A DNA stretch of 64,000 nucleotides from Ditylenchus dipsaci (GCA_004194705.1 SADC01001112.1:1054001-1118000), one strand, 5' to 3'; positions 12,401 through 23,989 are shown, counted from the stretch's first letter. Translations and numbers: made by a program. Notes: generated from the sequence alone by a model not told the origin.

Positions 12401-12576
12401 CTTTAGTGGGAGGTGGATTGGTTTGGTCGGGTTTTTTAGTAAAAAATGGAATTTTGCGACCTTAAGTTAATTTTATTTTTATTTTTAACCCCTAATTCTT
12501 TTACACCGACCGATATTAACATGAATCCTACTGTCATAAAATAGTAGTGATTTTGACTGCTAGCTTACAAGGGAGG

Positions 12577-12831
12577 TACCGTATTTCCTCTAATCACTCA
12601 CCCGGGTGAGTTATTTTTTGGATCGCTGAAAATTGGAAAAATTTGGGGTCGAACTCGAGATTTTTGGGTGAAAATATTAAATTTAAAAACTGGAATCGGT
12701 AGAGCTCGTGGGAATTAAGAAAACGCAATAAACAGCTTTGCAAAATATTTGTTCCGAGCTGAGATATAGGCCCTCAAAGTTGAGGGGGGTGAGTTATTAG
12801 AGCAGGGTGAGCTATTAGAGGAAATACGGTA
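12577..12831. mobile_element. TACCGTATT-family MITE with ACTCACCC word, copy 3
   Basis: Ends are TACCGTATTTCCTCTAATCA and the inverse ATTAGAGGAAATACGGTA. The left arm word CTCACCCGGGTGAG is matched in the right arm by GGGGTGAGTTATTAGAGCAG. The interior is shared with copies 1, 5 and 6. Confidence 0.85.
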
Positions 12832-13312
12832 GGCGGAAATCCGGAATTTCCGGATTTTAACCGCGGCGAAAATCCGTGGAAAAAATTCGGAATTTACGGA
12901 TTCTAACCGCGGTTAAGATCCGAAATTTTGGGATTTTAACCGCGGCGAAAATCCGGAATCTCGGGATTTTCGCAGCAAAATCATTTATTCGAAAAACAAG
13001 AATGTTTGATGTTTTATGTGTCTCTAGCTTTTTTATTTTGCACTCCTGTTTTAGCGTAAATGATAGTTGTCTCATTTGATTGCCTTGTTAGACAGCCTCG
13101 TTGTATTATTCTGTCTTTATTTCAAAATGTATATGAAAACTTTCGATTTTTGAATTCCCGAAAGTCTGGATTTTCACCGCGGCGAAAATCCTAAAATTCC
13201 GGATTTTCGCCGCGGTTAAAATCCCAAAAATTCCGCATTTCCGCCGCGGTTGAAATACCGAATTCCGGATTTTCGCCGCGCTTAGAATCCGGAAATTCCT
13301 GATTCCTCCCTA
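12832..13312. mobile_element. Word-array inverted-repeat element (GGATTTTAACCGCGGCGAAA word)
   Basis: Arms at about 12836-12972 and 13145-13310 repeat AATCCGGAATTTCGGGATTT separated by CCGCGG cores. The 170-bp centre is non-coding. It abuts the MITE at 12577-12831; no target-site duplication was identified. Confidence 0.65.
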
Positions 13313-13620
13313 CCTCCAGCTTACAAGAGGATAAAGTAAGACTTTATTTAAGCAATAGCAATATTTAAAAAGAAAATCAGGTTTTAACAAATTCAGTAAT
13401 AATGAAAATTCAAGCTCTTTTATGGGGCCAAAAGCTAAATAGTGTTATAGTGTGCGCCCTACACAAAAGTTTATAGCTATAGAAGAAGCAGCTATTGTAT
13501 TTATGTTAGCTGCAGGCTTTTAGAGTTCACAGATCAAGTTGGGTAATTAAACTAAAAATTGAGCATTTAAACCAAAATATAGTGATAACTTGTGAGCATT
13601 ATCATTAGCTTCATTTACTT
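13313..13620. other. Intergenic stretch, nothing recognised
   Basis: AT-rich sequence with no splice-compatible ORF, no inverted repeat and no match to other families noticed. Confidence 0.4.
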
Positions 13621-13624
13621 GGAG

Positions 13625-14560
13625 TTTTTGCGACACCTACTGGCAAAAAAAGACCAGATCAAAAATTTGAAAAAAAAAATTATGACCCTAAATCGGACTG
13701 GGGCAATTTTCTTTGGCATAAACTGATTTGGTTTGCGAAAAGGCTGAAATATGCCACGAAAAAGATTATTTCTGCCACGAAAAACGACATACCACGAAAA
13801 GGCGGAAATGTGCCACGAAAAAGCTGAAATGTACCACGAAAAAGCTGAATTGTGCCACGAAAAAAAAATATTTATGCCTTTTTCTGTCCAAGACCAACCA
13901 AATTTTGCAATATTTTGCAAGAATTCAAATTTTTTAATCATGAAGTAACTTGGACCCTCAGAATCCCACCCCGGAATGGCCAGAAGCCCCTGAAAGTTGG
14001 TTTTTTGGGGTTTACTAAAGGGGGAGTGAACTTTTTGCGAAAATTCGATTGAGCGGATGAGAATCCCGGTCCGATCGACTGAATCACTCAGAATTCCAGG
14101 TTTATGGTGGTTTTGAGTGGTTCAGGGTGGAATTCTGAGTGATTCAGTCGATCGGACCGGAATTCTGATCCGCTCAATAGAATTTTCGCAAAAAGTTTAC
14201 TGCCCCTTTAGTAAACCCCCAAAAAACCAACTTCAGGGGCTTCTGGCCATTCCGGGGTGGGATTCTGAGGGGTCCAGGTTATTTCATGATTAAAAAATTT
14301 GAATTCTTGCAAAATATTGCAAAATTTGGTTGGTCTTGGACAGAAAAAAGCATAAATAATTTTTTTCGTGGCACATTTCATCTTTTTCGTGGTACATTTC
14401 AGCTTTTTCGTGGCTTATATCCGCTTTTCAGTGGTATGTCTTTTTTCGTGGCAGAAATAATCTTTTTCGTGGCATATTTCAGCCTTTTCGCAAACCAAAT
14501 CAGTATGAGCCATTTTCTTTTCGCAAATTTTGCAGGCATAATCATATACAACCTTATACT
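13625..14560. mobile_element. Long palindrome with GCCACGAAAAAG word arrays
   Basis: The arms pair about 13723-14055 with 14150-14510. The outer parts are tandem TTCGTGGCACATTTCAGC words (13740-13862 and 14365-14480). The inner parts (ATTCCACCCCGGAATGGCC type) are nearly perfect around a centre at about 14100. Reading through the arrays gives repetitive ORFs in several frames, which I treat as artefacts. Confidence 0.75.
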
Positions 14561-15535
14561 CAAATGAAGCCCTGCTTTCTGGCGTCACTTTGAGTACAAA
14601 ATTGTATGTGATCATGTCCACTATATCACCAAAGACGTAAGTTCTAAAACAGTTTCGAAAACCACAAGGATGACCCTGAATTGGACCAGGGTCATTTACT
14701 GTATTTTCTCCAATAGCTCACCCGGGTAAGTTATTTTTCAACCTCTCTCTAGACAGGTGAATTATTAGAAAGCGGTGAGTTATTGGAAAAAGGCGAGTTA
14801 TTTTTCAAGGGGGTGGTGCCAAAAGCACCTTTTTTTAACTAAGGCTTTAGGCAAGGTTAGGCCAGCGCATGTTAGGATGGGCTCACACGTGTGTCCCAGA
14901 CTGTGCACCAAAAGGCGCAAATTTGAAAAAAGTGTATCCAATCACAATTCGTATGCAATCCAATGGCAGTCCCTTTGGATTACCTTACATACAAGTTCGA
15001 CTATAAAAATAGGTGTTTCTCAGAAGAAATACCCTAATCCATCAAGAACAGGGCTGCGAACTCAAAATTTAGAAAAAAGTACAATCGGCCATGTACAACG
15101 GGCCGAAGATACCTAAGATCAGAGCAAAGGATGACAGCATCCACCAAAAAATTTCGTCAAAAATGCAATTACATCCAGTCCTTATTTATTTCTGAGCGCC
15201 GAAAAAAGAACTTGTCGTAAAACCTCAAAAGACGAAAAGATTTTGGGTCCCAAAAAAAGTAGAAATCTTTTTAACCATAGGAAGGTACTGTGAATAAAAA
15301 GAGCACGTTGACCACAATGTGGTCATGTTAAATTTGCGGACCTCGGTTCGATTGTCAAAAAGCACGTTTAAAAAATGGTAACATAGTCTAGGAAAATAAT
15401 AATCTGAGCTTCAAAGTGGCATGTTTTGAGCGGTACGTGACATATCGATGCCGCGCGCGGCGTGTCAAACACGTCAAATGACCAAATCGGGCTTGGCGTT
15501 CTGTTTTAATGAAAATTCAAAATAGTTTTTCATTT
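14561..15535. other. Repeat-rich intergenic stretch without a supported gene
   Basis: At 14697-14810 a degraded TACCGTATTT-family arm (CTGTATTTTCTCCAATAGCT, CACCCGGGTAAG) is recognisable. The rest is AT-rich with no conserved ORF. CCGCGCGCGGCG lies near 15450. Confidence 0.4.
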
Positions 15536-15637
15536 TTAAAGGGGGGAAGCCATTTAGGTTTGAAAAAGTGGCTTCCATGGCGCAGTGCGTAAGTGCTCGC
15601 GTTTTTCGGCCCAAAATGGTGTTTTTTGGTTTTTTTT

Positions 15638-16186
15638 GCGGTTTTCATGTTAAAAAGACAAACTGCACATATGTTTGTTTGTTTTTTACATGAAACAGCA
15701 AAAATAATTGTTACTAAGACAAGAAGACGTTATATCTGTGTGTTTTTTTAACCATGGTACTAAAATAGTACAGAAAAGTTTAGGAAGGAAGAGGCAAAAT
15801 GGTGGTGGCAGGAATCGAACCTGCAGCTTTCAGTTTGCCGGGCTGATGTGCTACCATTACACTACGCCGCCACCTCTTCCTTCTTTTCCTAGGGGCTTAT
15901 GTATATCTGCTCTCTTTACAGTACTAAGTACTAAAATAGTACCTAGTACTAAAATAGTACTAAGTACTAATTTAGTACACAGTACAACATTAGTACTTCG
16001 TACCAATAGTACTATTTAGTACTAGGTACTATTTTCGTACTTAGTATACTATTTTAGTACTATGTTTAAAAAACACACAGAGACGCATTCTTCTTGTCTT
16101 AGTAACAATTATTTTTGCTGTTTCATGTAAAAAACAAACAAACATATGTGCAGTTTGTCTTTTTAACATGAAAACCGCAAAAAATA
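15638..16186. mobile_element. Inverted-repeat element carrying a tRNA-like sequence
   Basis: A left arm of about 115 bp (15638-15753, with CAAACTGCACATATGTTTGT) recurs inverted at about 16069-16186. Between the arms are a tRNA-like sequence (15800-15871) and an AGTACTAAAATAGTAC word array (15915-16065). The same word continues outside the right arm (16195-16296 and after 16791), so two elements may be superimposed. Confidence 0.7.
15800..15871 (-). tRNA. tRNA-like sequence, possible anticodon GGC (Ala); probably a pseudogene
   Basis: On the minus strand a 72-nt cloverleaf can be drawn. The acceptor GGCGGCG faces CACCACC with two C-A mismatches. The D stem GTGT/GCAC follows TA at positions 8-9. 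The T arm GCAGG-TTCGATT-CCTGC is perfect, and the discriminator is A. The anticodon stem is TCAGC/ACTGA with one mismatch, and the loop is CCGGCAA, so the anticodon would be GGC with C instead of T at position 33. The missing U33 and mismatches argue for a pseudogene or captured tRNA. It sits between transposon-like inverted repeats. Confidence 0.5.
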
Positions 16187-16296
16187 GAAAAAGTACTGCG
16201 AGTACTAAGTACTTAATTAGTACAAAGTACTAAAATAGTACTAAGTTCTAAATTAGCACCCTAGTACTAATTAGTACTATTTTAGTACTATTTAGT

Positions 16297-16790
16297 AGGG
16301 TTGGCCTCCCCCCGCTTTTTGGGTGCGGGGGGAGATTAGACTAAAAAAATTGCGGGGGGGAGAAGCGGGGGGAGGTGGCCAATTTTTTTTGCGGGGGGAG
16401 GAGCGGGGGGGAGGAAGCTGTGAGCGGGGGGCCGTGGCGGGGGTGCCTGATTAATTTACAAGACTCGGGACTGAAAATTTTTGAAACAGGAGTCTAGAAT
16501 GAATCTGAAGGCTTTTGAAACACTTCTGAAGTCAAAGCTACGATATTGCCACTCCTCTGGTTCGATAAATCTTGACCCTTCTCGGGTGCCGTTCTGAAAA
16601 TGACCTCATCCGAGAGTTTTTTTCGACTGGGATTTTTTGCGGGGGGTGACGGGGGTCATTTTGGGAGCGGGGGGGGAGAAACGGGGAGGAGGTGGCCAAT
16701 TTTTTTGCGGGGGGAGGAGCGGGGGAGGTATAAGAAAAATTTGGTCGAAAAGCGGGGGGAGGGGGGGAGGGAGGGAGGGAGGCCAACCCT
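16297..16790. mobile_element. GC-rich inverted-repeat element, copy 1, 10-bp TSD
   Basis: Ends are AGGGTTGGCC and GGCCAACCCT. The plus strand is extremely G-rich, with runs of GGGG and GGAGG. ACTATTTAGT flanks both sides (16287-16296 and 16791-16800). A non-G-rich core at about 16450-16630 (ATTGCCACTC, GACTTCAGAAG type) is shared, inverted, with the copy at 61065-61537. Proline- or glycine-rich ORFs across it are composition artefacts. Confidence 0.9.
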
Positions 16791-17004
16791 ACTATTTAGT
16801 ACTCCAAAAGTACTATTTTCTAATGAATTAGTACCCAAATCGCAACCCTGATCCTTTCGTGTCGAGACTATCAAATGAGCAGCCAAACCAGGTACCAATA
16901 TACTCGCTCCTCAATTTCAATATGATTATTGTCAAGTGAGACATGTAAGAATTGACTTCAAATCACTGAATTAAATCACTGGAAAAAAACGCAAATTTGT
17001 GATA

Positions 17005-17181
17005 CAGTCGAGTCGCGATATAACGCGACCCCGATATAACGCGACCCTTGATATAACGCGACCCTTCAAACGGTCCCAGCAAAAGGAAGTCAGTCAATTT
17101 TACCTTCGATATAACGCGACCCCTGATATACCGCGACCTTTTCACGGTCCCGAGGGGTCGCGTTATATCGAGACTCGACTG
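17005..17181. mobile_element. pogo-like MITE (TATAACGCGACC type), copy A
   Basis: It begins CAGTCGAGTCGCGATATAAC and ends in the inverse ...TATATCGAGACTCGACTG, flanked by TA. It has four or more internal GATATAACGCGACCC words. It is almost identical to 42095-42270. Confidence 0.9.
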
Positions 17182-17287
17182 TATAAGCATGGTCCCTACT
17201 ATTGAGGGGCTCAAAACAACCGAAAAATTTGACAGAGGACTTCAGAAGGCTGCTATAGAGAGAAAAGATAAGCCAGAGAAATGAAAT

Positions 17288-17352
17288 TTGGCGGTGAAAT
17301 GTCCTAGGCGTGAAATGTCCTGCGGTGAAACGTCCCGCAGTGAAATGTCATT
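17288..17352. repeat. Short GCGGTGAAATGTCC array
   Basis: Four tandem copies of a 14-16 bp word, GCGGTGAAATGTCC(C/T). No matching inverted arm was seen nearby. It is similar in style to the GGCGGTGTTTTGTCG array at 33690-33830. Confidence 0.6.
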
Positions 17353-17445
17353 TAAACGTGTCCTTTTATGGTTAAAAAGTAGGTTTCGATACCTCGATCA
17401 AGATTAATTAATTTCGCATTCAACTGAATATATTTAGGTCGGGCT

Positions 17446-18239
17446 ATGGCAAAGAAGGAAAAAGAGTCCAAACAGAATCCGAAAAGGTCAAAAAAGAAGC
17501 CAGATGATTCCAAGCAGCTATCTAAAGACTCCAAAAAGAAGGGTGGATCAAGAAGTCATACGTCCAACAAGTCTTCTGAAAAGCACGCCAATCAAACCCC
17601 GAAGAAAGGTGATGAGCCGGTTATTCTGCCACGTATTAGCTGTTCAAAAGAAGGAAGGAAGAACAGGAAGCATGTTAAAGACCTATCAAATGAGCAGCCA
17701 AACCATTCGGGTCAGCAAGTTCCAAGGAAGCAGAGCCAAGCGTCGGATAGATTCCAGAGAATTCCGAAGAATCCTTCTAAAATAGCTGCGAAATCAAAGG
17801 CTCCAATCGAAAATAAAATTTCGTCAAGTAATCCTAAGAATAACGGGAAGAGCAAGAGTCGCAGTAAAGACCTAACTGGCAGTAAGCAGCATGAGAAAAA
17901 AGGAGTGTTGATCAACGACCGTCAGGGGAAGCATCTGGTTAGTGATGCTGAAACGATTGACCCCTCTAAAGACAGCCGAATCAAGGTGATTGTATTTGTT
18001 TGAGAAAGTTTGCAGAAATTTTGTAGATCATTTATAATAATCTTTTAGAAGTCTGATAAGCATTTGAAGAGCCGACTACCGAACGAGTCTGAAAAATCAG
18101 TGAAGGATCTTAAGCTCAAGGAAGGATTCAAGCTGCCAAAGAGTGACCATAAGAAAAAAGAGCAATCCAGAAATCAGAGGGACCTCAATGTATCCGAAAA
18201 ACCATATATTTCTGTGGTGTGTATCAACATATATTTGTA
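17446..18239 (+). CDS. Lys/Ser-rich basic protein, two exons, unidentified
   Basis: The ATG at 17446 follows a T-rich TATATTTAG acceptor-like site by 10 bases, so an upstream or trans-spliced leader exon is possible. The first exon runs to about 17984 (...KDSRIK, then GTGATT). A 64-nt intron ends TCTTTTAG near 18048 and the second exon (KSDKHLKSRLPNES...) reads to TAA at 18239. The protein is about 235 residues, highly charged and predicted disordered. It is rich in Lys, Ser, Asn and Gln, with KRSKKKP-like clusters, and has no fold, signal peptide or membrane segment. Such composition fits a nuclear or RNA-associated protein, but no family is recognised. The long clean frame and the compatible intron support a real gene, though low complexity makes chance ORFs likelier. 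Confidence 0.5.
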
Positions 18240-18352
18240 AAAGATAGCTAGATTCAATAGCTGTTGTTTTTGTAAATAAAAAATAAAAAGAAGCATTTGA
18301 TTATTTAGACCTTTTTGTTTTTATGCATAGTACTTATCCTTCATCGGGCGAC

Positions 18353-18462
18353 AATCTTTTCGTCCCCGTCGTTTCGTCCACGGTCATTTCGTCCCGGTCA
18401 TTTCGTACCCTGGTCTTTTCGTCCCCAAAAGCCACCAATTTGAAATTTTCAAACAGGTTCAG
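18353..18462. repeat. Left arm of a possible 9.6-kb composite element (TTTCGTCCCGGTCA word)
   Basis: Five or more words of the type GGTCATTTCGTCCC at 18360-18425 are followed by CCACCAATTTGAAATTTTCA. The same two modules occur in inverse order and orientation at 27062-27134 and 27833-27946. Confidence 0.6.
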
Positions 18463-18563
18463 ATCCATGTGATAGCAGACATTTTTTCTTGAATGACAGT
18501 CATATATTTGTGTTTATAAGACCCGTGAGCCTCAGGATGATAGTGTAATCCCCTGGTACCTCC

Positions 18564-18982
18564 GGCTAGGAGACATTTGGCAAAAACGACATTTGGCAAA
18601 CGTATCTTTTGGCCAAACGGCATTTGGCAAAACGACATTTGCCCAAACGACGTTTGGCAAAACGACATTTGCCCAAACGACATTTGTCAAGGCGCCAACA
18701 GGAGGGACCAAGACAAATATTTTTCACATTTTTCCCAAAAATTTTCAGATTGTGTTCAGCTGGTTATTCTAAAGCTGAGTGAAGGTAAAAATCTGAAAAA
18801 TATGGCTTGGTTGTCTATATAGCCATTTGCCAAATGTCGTTTTTGGCAAATGTCGTTTTGCCAAATGTCGTTTGGGCAAATGTCGTTTTGCCAAATGTCG
18901 TTTGGCGAATGTCGTTTGGCCAAACGTCGTTTGGGCAAATGTCGTTTTTGCCAAATGTCGTTTTTGCCAAATGTCTCTAGCC
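18564..18982. mobile_element. Word-array inverted-repeat element (CATTTGGCAAAACGA word), 8-bp TSD
   Basis: Both arms (18568-18690 and 18822-18980) are tandem CAAACGACATTTGGCAAAA-like words. Ends are GGCTAGGAGACATTTGGC and the inverse GCCAAATGTCTCTAGCC. GTACCTCC flanks both sides (18556-18563 and 18983-18990). Repetitive ORFs across the arms are artefacts of the word length. Confidence 0.9.
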
Positions 18983-19119
18983 GTACCTCCTCTAAATGGG
19001 TATCCACCTCCAGAATCCGAAATATTGGATTTAATTGAAAGTAATTAAAAATTATTGTACTTATCCATAATTGGTTTCTGAACACGGTTTTATAATGCTA
19101 AAACATCAGGACCCCAGTT

Positions 19120-19345
19120 CTGGAGTTTTTTTCTATGAATAGTTATCTATCCTCTAGGGAATCCACGTGATAGTGTGAAGGTTGTAGTACCGAGACAGTA
19201 GTACTTAGTGGTAGTAACAAGGCAGTGACTATGAATCGGTACTCAGGTGGGAGTGCCTGGGTGGTAGTAGATAGTAATTTCTAGTTAGTGGTACCTAAAG
19301 GCAGTACTTAGTCGACAATACCCAGATTGTTTATTAAACTATTTT
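19120..19345. repeat. Degenerate GGTAGTACC repeat tract
   Basis: Loosely repeated GTAGTACCTAGGCAGTA-type words, followed by TGACCATGCTAGCAG and CCAAGTGGTTGTCCACTTGG. The same arrangement recurs at 32070-32350, 39550-39790, 45700-45900 and 47740-47930, marking one dispersed non-coding family. Confidence 0.55.
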
Positions 19346-19663
19346 TTGCAAAGCATCTGACCATGCTAGCAGCTGGATCCTTCGTATCTCCATGCACCAA
19401 CTAAACCAAGTGGTTGTCCACTTGGATCGAATTTTTTTTACGCTATTGGGAAATCCAAAACTTGTTTTTCGAATTAATTCAAGCATCCTAAAGATGGTAT
19501 GACAGTGCTAAAGTTACGTTTTGCAAGATTACGAAGACTGTGAAAATACCGTCAAAACGTAATTTTAACTACTGTCAAACCATCTTTAGAATGCTCGAAT
19601 AGGTACAGAAAATAGGTTTTGGAACCCAAAAACGAAAAAAAAATTGATCCAAGTGGACGACTA

Positions 19664-22600
19664 GGTAGTATGCCAGCTAGCCAAAATGATTCGGCGCCAA
19701 TGTGATCCGGCGCCAATGTGACGCTGCGCCAATATGACGCTGCACCAAATTCAATTAGGCGCCAAATAAGTTGGCGTCATTTTGTTGTTTGTACCAAATG
19801 ATTTGGCGCAATTTTCCTATTGACGCCAATTAACTCTGAGCCACTTTGCTATTATACCAATTGATTAGGCTACAATTGTTCCATTTTGCGAGGCTGCGCC
19901 AATAGTGAGTTAGACCAAAATGATATCCTGACATTCTCAGGATTCAATCACCCGAAATAAAAATAATTTTTTTTTCAAATGTCAGAATAAATTTTTTTTC
20001 TAACCCAAAATTTCACGTCGAAATCGGTTTGTTAGAACCAAAATTTCGATTTTGCCCACCGGAATTCCGAAATCTGAGGTAGGTACCTCCTGGTCAGGTG
20101 GATATCAATACATATGACCTGGAATTTTTTTTTAGTCTAAACCAGCCAAACCAAGTGGTCGTCCACTTGGATCAAAAATTTTTTTTACGTTTTTGGTGTT
20201 TAATGGTGGTTTTATTTTGATGGTTTAACAGTGGTAAAATGCCGTTTTCTCGAGTATTTTTTGAGTATTGCGCAATAATTGATTTTAAGGAAATCCGGTC
20301 AATTGTTCTTTATTCAAAAATTGTAACGAACACAAGATAGACCACACAAAATAACAATGCTCTCGGTTTCATTATTCTCCTGATTATCTCGTTCTTCGAT
20401 CAAATTGTTTCCTGCCTCTTGATTCTGCAATAGCTGTGCGACCTCTTCGACTCGAATCCTCTTTATTTGACGGTCTACGTGTCCTTTTTGTCTTCCCACT
20501 TAAACTTCCCAGCCTGCTCTTGTTATTTTAACGACGGCAGCGTCGAGATCATCATCAGAAAAAGGATCCTCTTGTTCCGCATGAGCATCTTGCAAGGCAG
20601 CAGTAAAGTGTAGAAGTTTCGATTCATCATCAGTGGAGGTTCTTCGTCTCTGGGTAGGCGTCCTTAGCACAATGAGCATTTTTAGTGCAGCAATTCCTTA
20701 AAGAGAGAAAAGTGTTTAGGACAAAGAGATATTGGGTAAATGGCTTACCGATTTCTGTCCGAAACATATCCAGCACTTCCCAAACGATCCTTGACTCCTT
20801 GCGAATGTGCGCGTTCAGAGTTCGGTGCCAACGCTCGATTGTAGAAGTTGTGCGAATTGTTCCTGGTATATCCAGCCCGGCATGACACCACAAGCGATGG
20901 TCATAACGTGAAGCTCTTTGATCACTGCCAATCCAGTTCTGAAAATACAGAAAAGTTCAATCCACGCACATAAAAACAAATAACTCACTCTTTTCATATA
21001 AGCAAGAAAATCATGAATTCCCCGGTAATCTTCGGCGTTCGTGAATTGTGAAGCTGGCAAGTGTTGAAAGTCGGTGAGGAAAAAGTAAGCTCTGCGTACC
21101 AAATCGCGTGGAAGAAGAGCGATAGATAGAATCATGCGAACCCATTCGTTGAACTTAGACTCCTTGTTATAAGCTCGTGGAAGGGAAATGTACTTGAAAA
21201 GACGTCGCATCACACATTGATTCCAATGGAAATTGCACCCACGATGTTGCACAGCAGGCTCCATGTCTAAATGAGTTAGATAAGTAATAGTGTGCCCAAA
21301 AAGTATAATTTCAAGCCTACCAGAGAAGAAAAGCACCAGAGCCGCCCTTATAGCCCCTTCAAAGTCCGATATCACGACAAAGGATGCCAATCTTGCCCGG
21401 TGTCCTGTAGAATGATGCACCAAGCTTCTGCATCAGTTTCATGTAGGTAGCTTGACGTTTGTCAGTGAGAAATGCAACACAAGCGGGAACGAAATTCCTG
21501 AAAATGATCAGGAAATGATTGCAAAAATGAACTTGTCATTATATCGATATCTCACTTGCTGATCAGAACGCTAACTGATACATTTTGAACCCATCCATCG
21601 GCATGAGATTTGAAAGTTCCATCAATAGCCACCACCGTTCTAGGTTCGACAGTTCCTGTAAGGGTTTCATAAATAATTTTTAGCATTTTTTTAAAATTAT
21701 ACGTCAGCATCTCCGGTGAAGACATGATGATCATCCTTCTTGGCTCCCGGCTCCGTCATCATAATAAATGAATTTCTTGTCGTTGTAATACTTCGTGTAA
21801 GAGTCAGGAATTGTCAAGTGTTCTGGGTCCGTCGGTCCTGGAGGATACTTGTTGGCAGCCTAGATAATATTTCATTTTTAACTAATCCACTAAATAAATT
21901 CTCATACCCTGCGAACGGTGTATAGATGACGAGTAAGTGCCTCCCATGGAACGTGTGCTTGAGCCGCCTCTGATGTTCCCTTTTCGCGTATGACCATATT
22001 GATGATATCTCTGATGCCGACCTTAATTATCGCATGAAATTTCACCAAGAAGAACTTTCAACTTACCTTGGTAGTTCTTGCGAGTTCGATGGCACCATGT
22101 TCGAGACTCCGCTTTTCCATGTCAATCGGATTGCCGGGATGATCATGACCCACAATGTTCTCTTTGATGTAGACAATGCCTTTCATCAAAATTCTTTTCG
22201 GCATCCTTCCCTCCACTCTTGGCACTGATATAACTCCTGCTTGTTATCCTGAGATCCGAGATGGTATCGAAAGGCGAAAGGAAATCCTTAATTTCTCATC
22301 TAAGCATAAAAAACCATAAGAACAGACTGGACTCACCTTCATGGCAGAGAATCATTGCGCCGTGACTTGACTCAAAGAACTGAGGCTCGGCATCTGGAAA
22401 GGCCAACCATTGCTGAATTTCATATTCCTCAGCTTCTTCTTCATCACTTTCATTGTTTCGGAATTCTGCATCTCTTCTGTTCGCTAGCGGAATTGGCGCT
22501 GTGATTTGTGTTTGCTCTGGAATATTTCATCACCATTGTCTTCGAAAGAGTACGACTCGAACATATCCATGGCTTTTGTTCTAAAAATGATGAATATTGA

Positions 22601-22879
22601 CTGTTAAGACACTTGAGAAAAACAGCTTTTGGTTGAAACACCAATTGGCTCAGCCTCACAATTCAGAATTTATATCAATGCATTTTGTTGCCAGTCAAAA
22701 ATGGCGACAAATCATTTGTCGCCAATAAAAAATGGCGCCAAATCATTTGGTACAAAACAAAAATGACGCCAACTTATTTGGCGCCAAACGCCATTGGCGC
22801 AGCATCATTTTGGCGCCAACGACATTTTGGCGCCGGATCACATTGGCGCCGAATCATTTTGGCTAGCTGGCATACTACC
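19664..22879 (-). mobile_element. Mutator-like (MULE) DNA transposon, 8-bp TSD
   Basis: The 3216-bp element has ends GGTAGTATGCCAGCTAGCC and the exact inverse. GACGACTA lies on both sides (19656-19663 and 22880-22887). Terminal arms of about 200-260 bp (19664-19925 and about 22683-22879) are arrays of a GGCGCCAAATGATTT-type word. The interior encodes a minus-strand MULE transposase. The insertion target is itself a dispersed repeat: removing the element and one TSD restores AAGTGGACGACTACTTGG, like 32600-32625 and 45650-45665. Confidence 0.93.
20314..22659 (-). CDS. MULE transposase (multi-exon, frame-broken)
   Basis: Reading the minus strand there is an acidic N-terminal region (22450-22600) and a zinc-finger-like DNA-binding part (YQCQEWREGC...VGHDHPGN, about 22080-22250). 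Then follow a linker with REKGTSEAAQAHVPWEAL, the catalytic first Asp in VVAIDGTFKSHADGW (about 21590-21640), a second Asp in VVISDFEGAIRAAL (about 21330-21380), GCNFHWNQCVMRRLF (about 21190-21245) and TSTIERWHRTLNAHI (about 20800-20850). The order and motifs fit the MULE/Mutator family. It would cut and paste the flanking terminal arrays. Several exons need one extra base in an A or G run to stay in frame (about 22517, 22180 and 21740), so as read it is not an intact ORF. It may be a recently active copy with assembly errors or a decayed one. Confidence 0.85.
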
Positions 22880-22887
22880 GACGACTA

Positions 22888-23387
22888 CTTGGTTTGTTGA
22901 TACATTTGGCATCCAGCAAACTGCGGTTGGTTCATAGAAAAATAGATATTGAGATTCTCTATTTTATTTCAGGCCAATTAGGGTGGATATCCACTTGATC
23001 AGCTAGTACCCACTCCACATTTTGGAGGCCAGACGGGTAAAATCGCAATTTTGGTCTTTTACAAACCAGTTTTGCCAGGCGATTTTAGGTCAGAAAAAAT
23101 GCTTAGTTTTGAATCTCAGTTTTTATTGGGAAGAGAGGTGGATATTCACCCATCCGAGTGTTAATTACCAAGGATATTAGTTGATGGAAATCTCAATTTG
23201 TTACTAACAAACTTGACTCCCTACACGATTTTAAGTCAATAAAGAGGTTTGTTATTAATTTGAACTAAATTTTGAATTTCAGGCCATCCAGGTATATATA
23301 CACCTGACGAGGAGGTACCTACCCTATGTATAGAGTTGCGGTGGGTAAAATTACAATTTCGGTCCTAAAAAATCCAATTCCTGACAC
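22888..23387. other. Degenerate repeat sequence, no gene
   Basis: Loose repeats of GGTGGATATCCACCTG-type and AAAATCGCAATTTTGGTC-type sequence. Similar phrases occur at 18990, 20080, 25260, 25400 and 31940. No ORF. Confidence 0.4.
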
Positions 23388-23989
23388 AATTTTAAGTAGA
23401 GCTGGAGTCTAGCGTTCGGGCGGGATTTCGGGACGGGATTTTCACCAAAAAAATTTCGGGATCGGGATTATCGCTCAAAAATTTCGGGATCCCGTCGGGA
23501 TCCCGTTCAAATTTCGGGATTTTCATTTTGTGTTTTACAAGAAATTACCCTCAAACATTGCTCTATGATTACAAATACACCTTCAGTAAACACTTTATAT
23601 GGCTTCGCTTTATAAAAATCGACATAATTCAATAAGAATATTAATTTATGGCAGGAGTAGTGTGGGCCAAATCACTTTGGGACAATTCAATTTGGCCAAA
23701 ATCAATTTGGGTCAAATCACTTTGGGACAATTCAATTTGGCCAATTCAATTTGGGCCAAAATCAAGTTGGGCCAAAATCAATTTGCGACAATTCAATTTG
23801 GGCCAAATTCAAATTGGGCCAATGCAAATTGGGCCAAAATCAAATTGCGCCAATGCAAACTGGGCCTAAATCAAATTGGGCCAAGATTTTTGACTCAAAC
23901 AGCAATGCTACCGGTGCAATATTTTTATTAGACTTTCATTCTGATTTTTTTCTGTACTTTATAATAAAGTCTTTATGACATACCGTATA

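Noticed and set aside
16538..16898. Pro-rich and Gly-rich ORFs on opposite strands (also 61026-61302)
   Set aside because: They arise from G/C runs of a non-coding mobile element; both strands give ORFs and the sequence is shared between two transposed copies.
18564..18982. CRISPR-like regularly repeated words
   Set aside because: Words are directly tandem without unique spacers, occur as inverted pairs with transposon-like target duplications, and the DNA is eukaryotic. The same applies to all other word arrays in the window.
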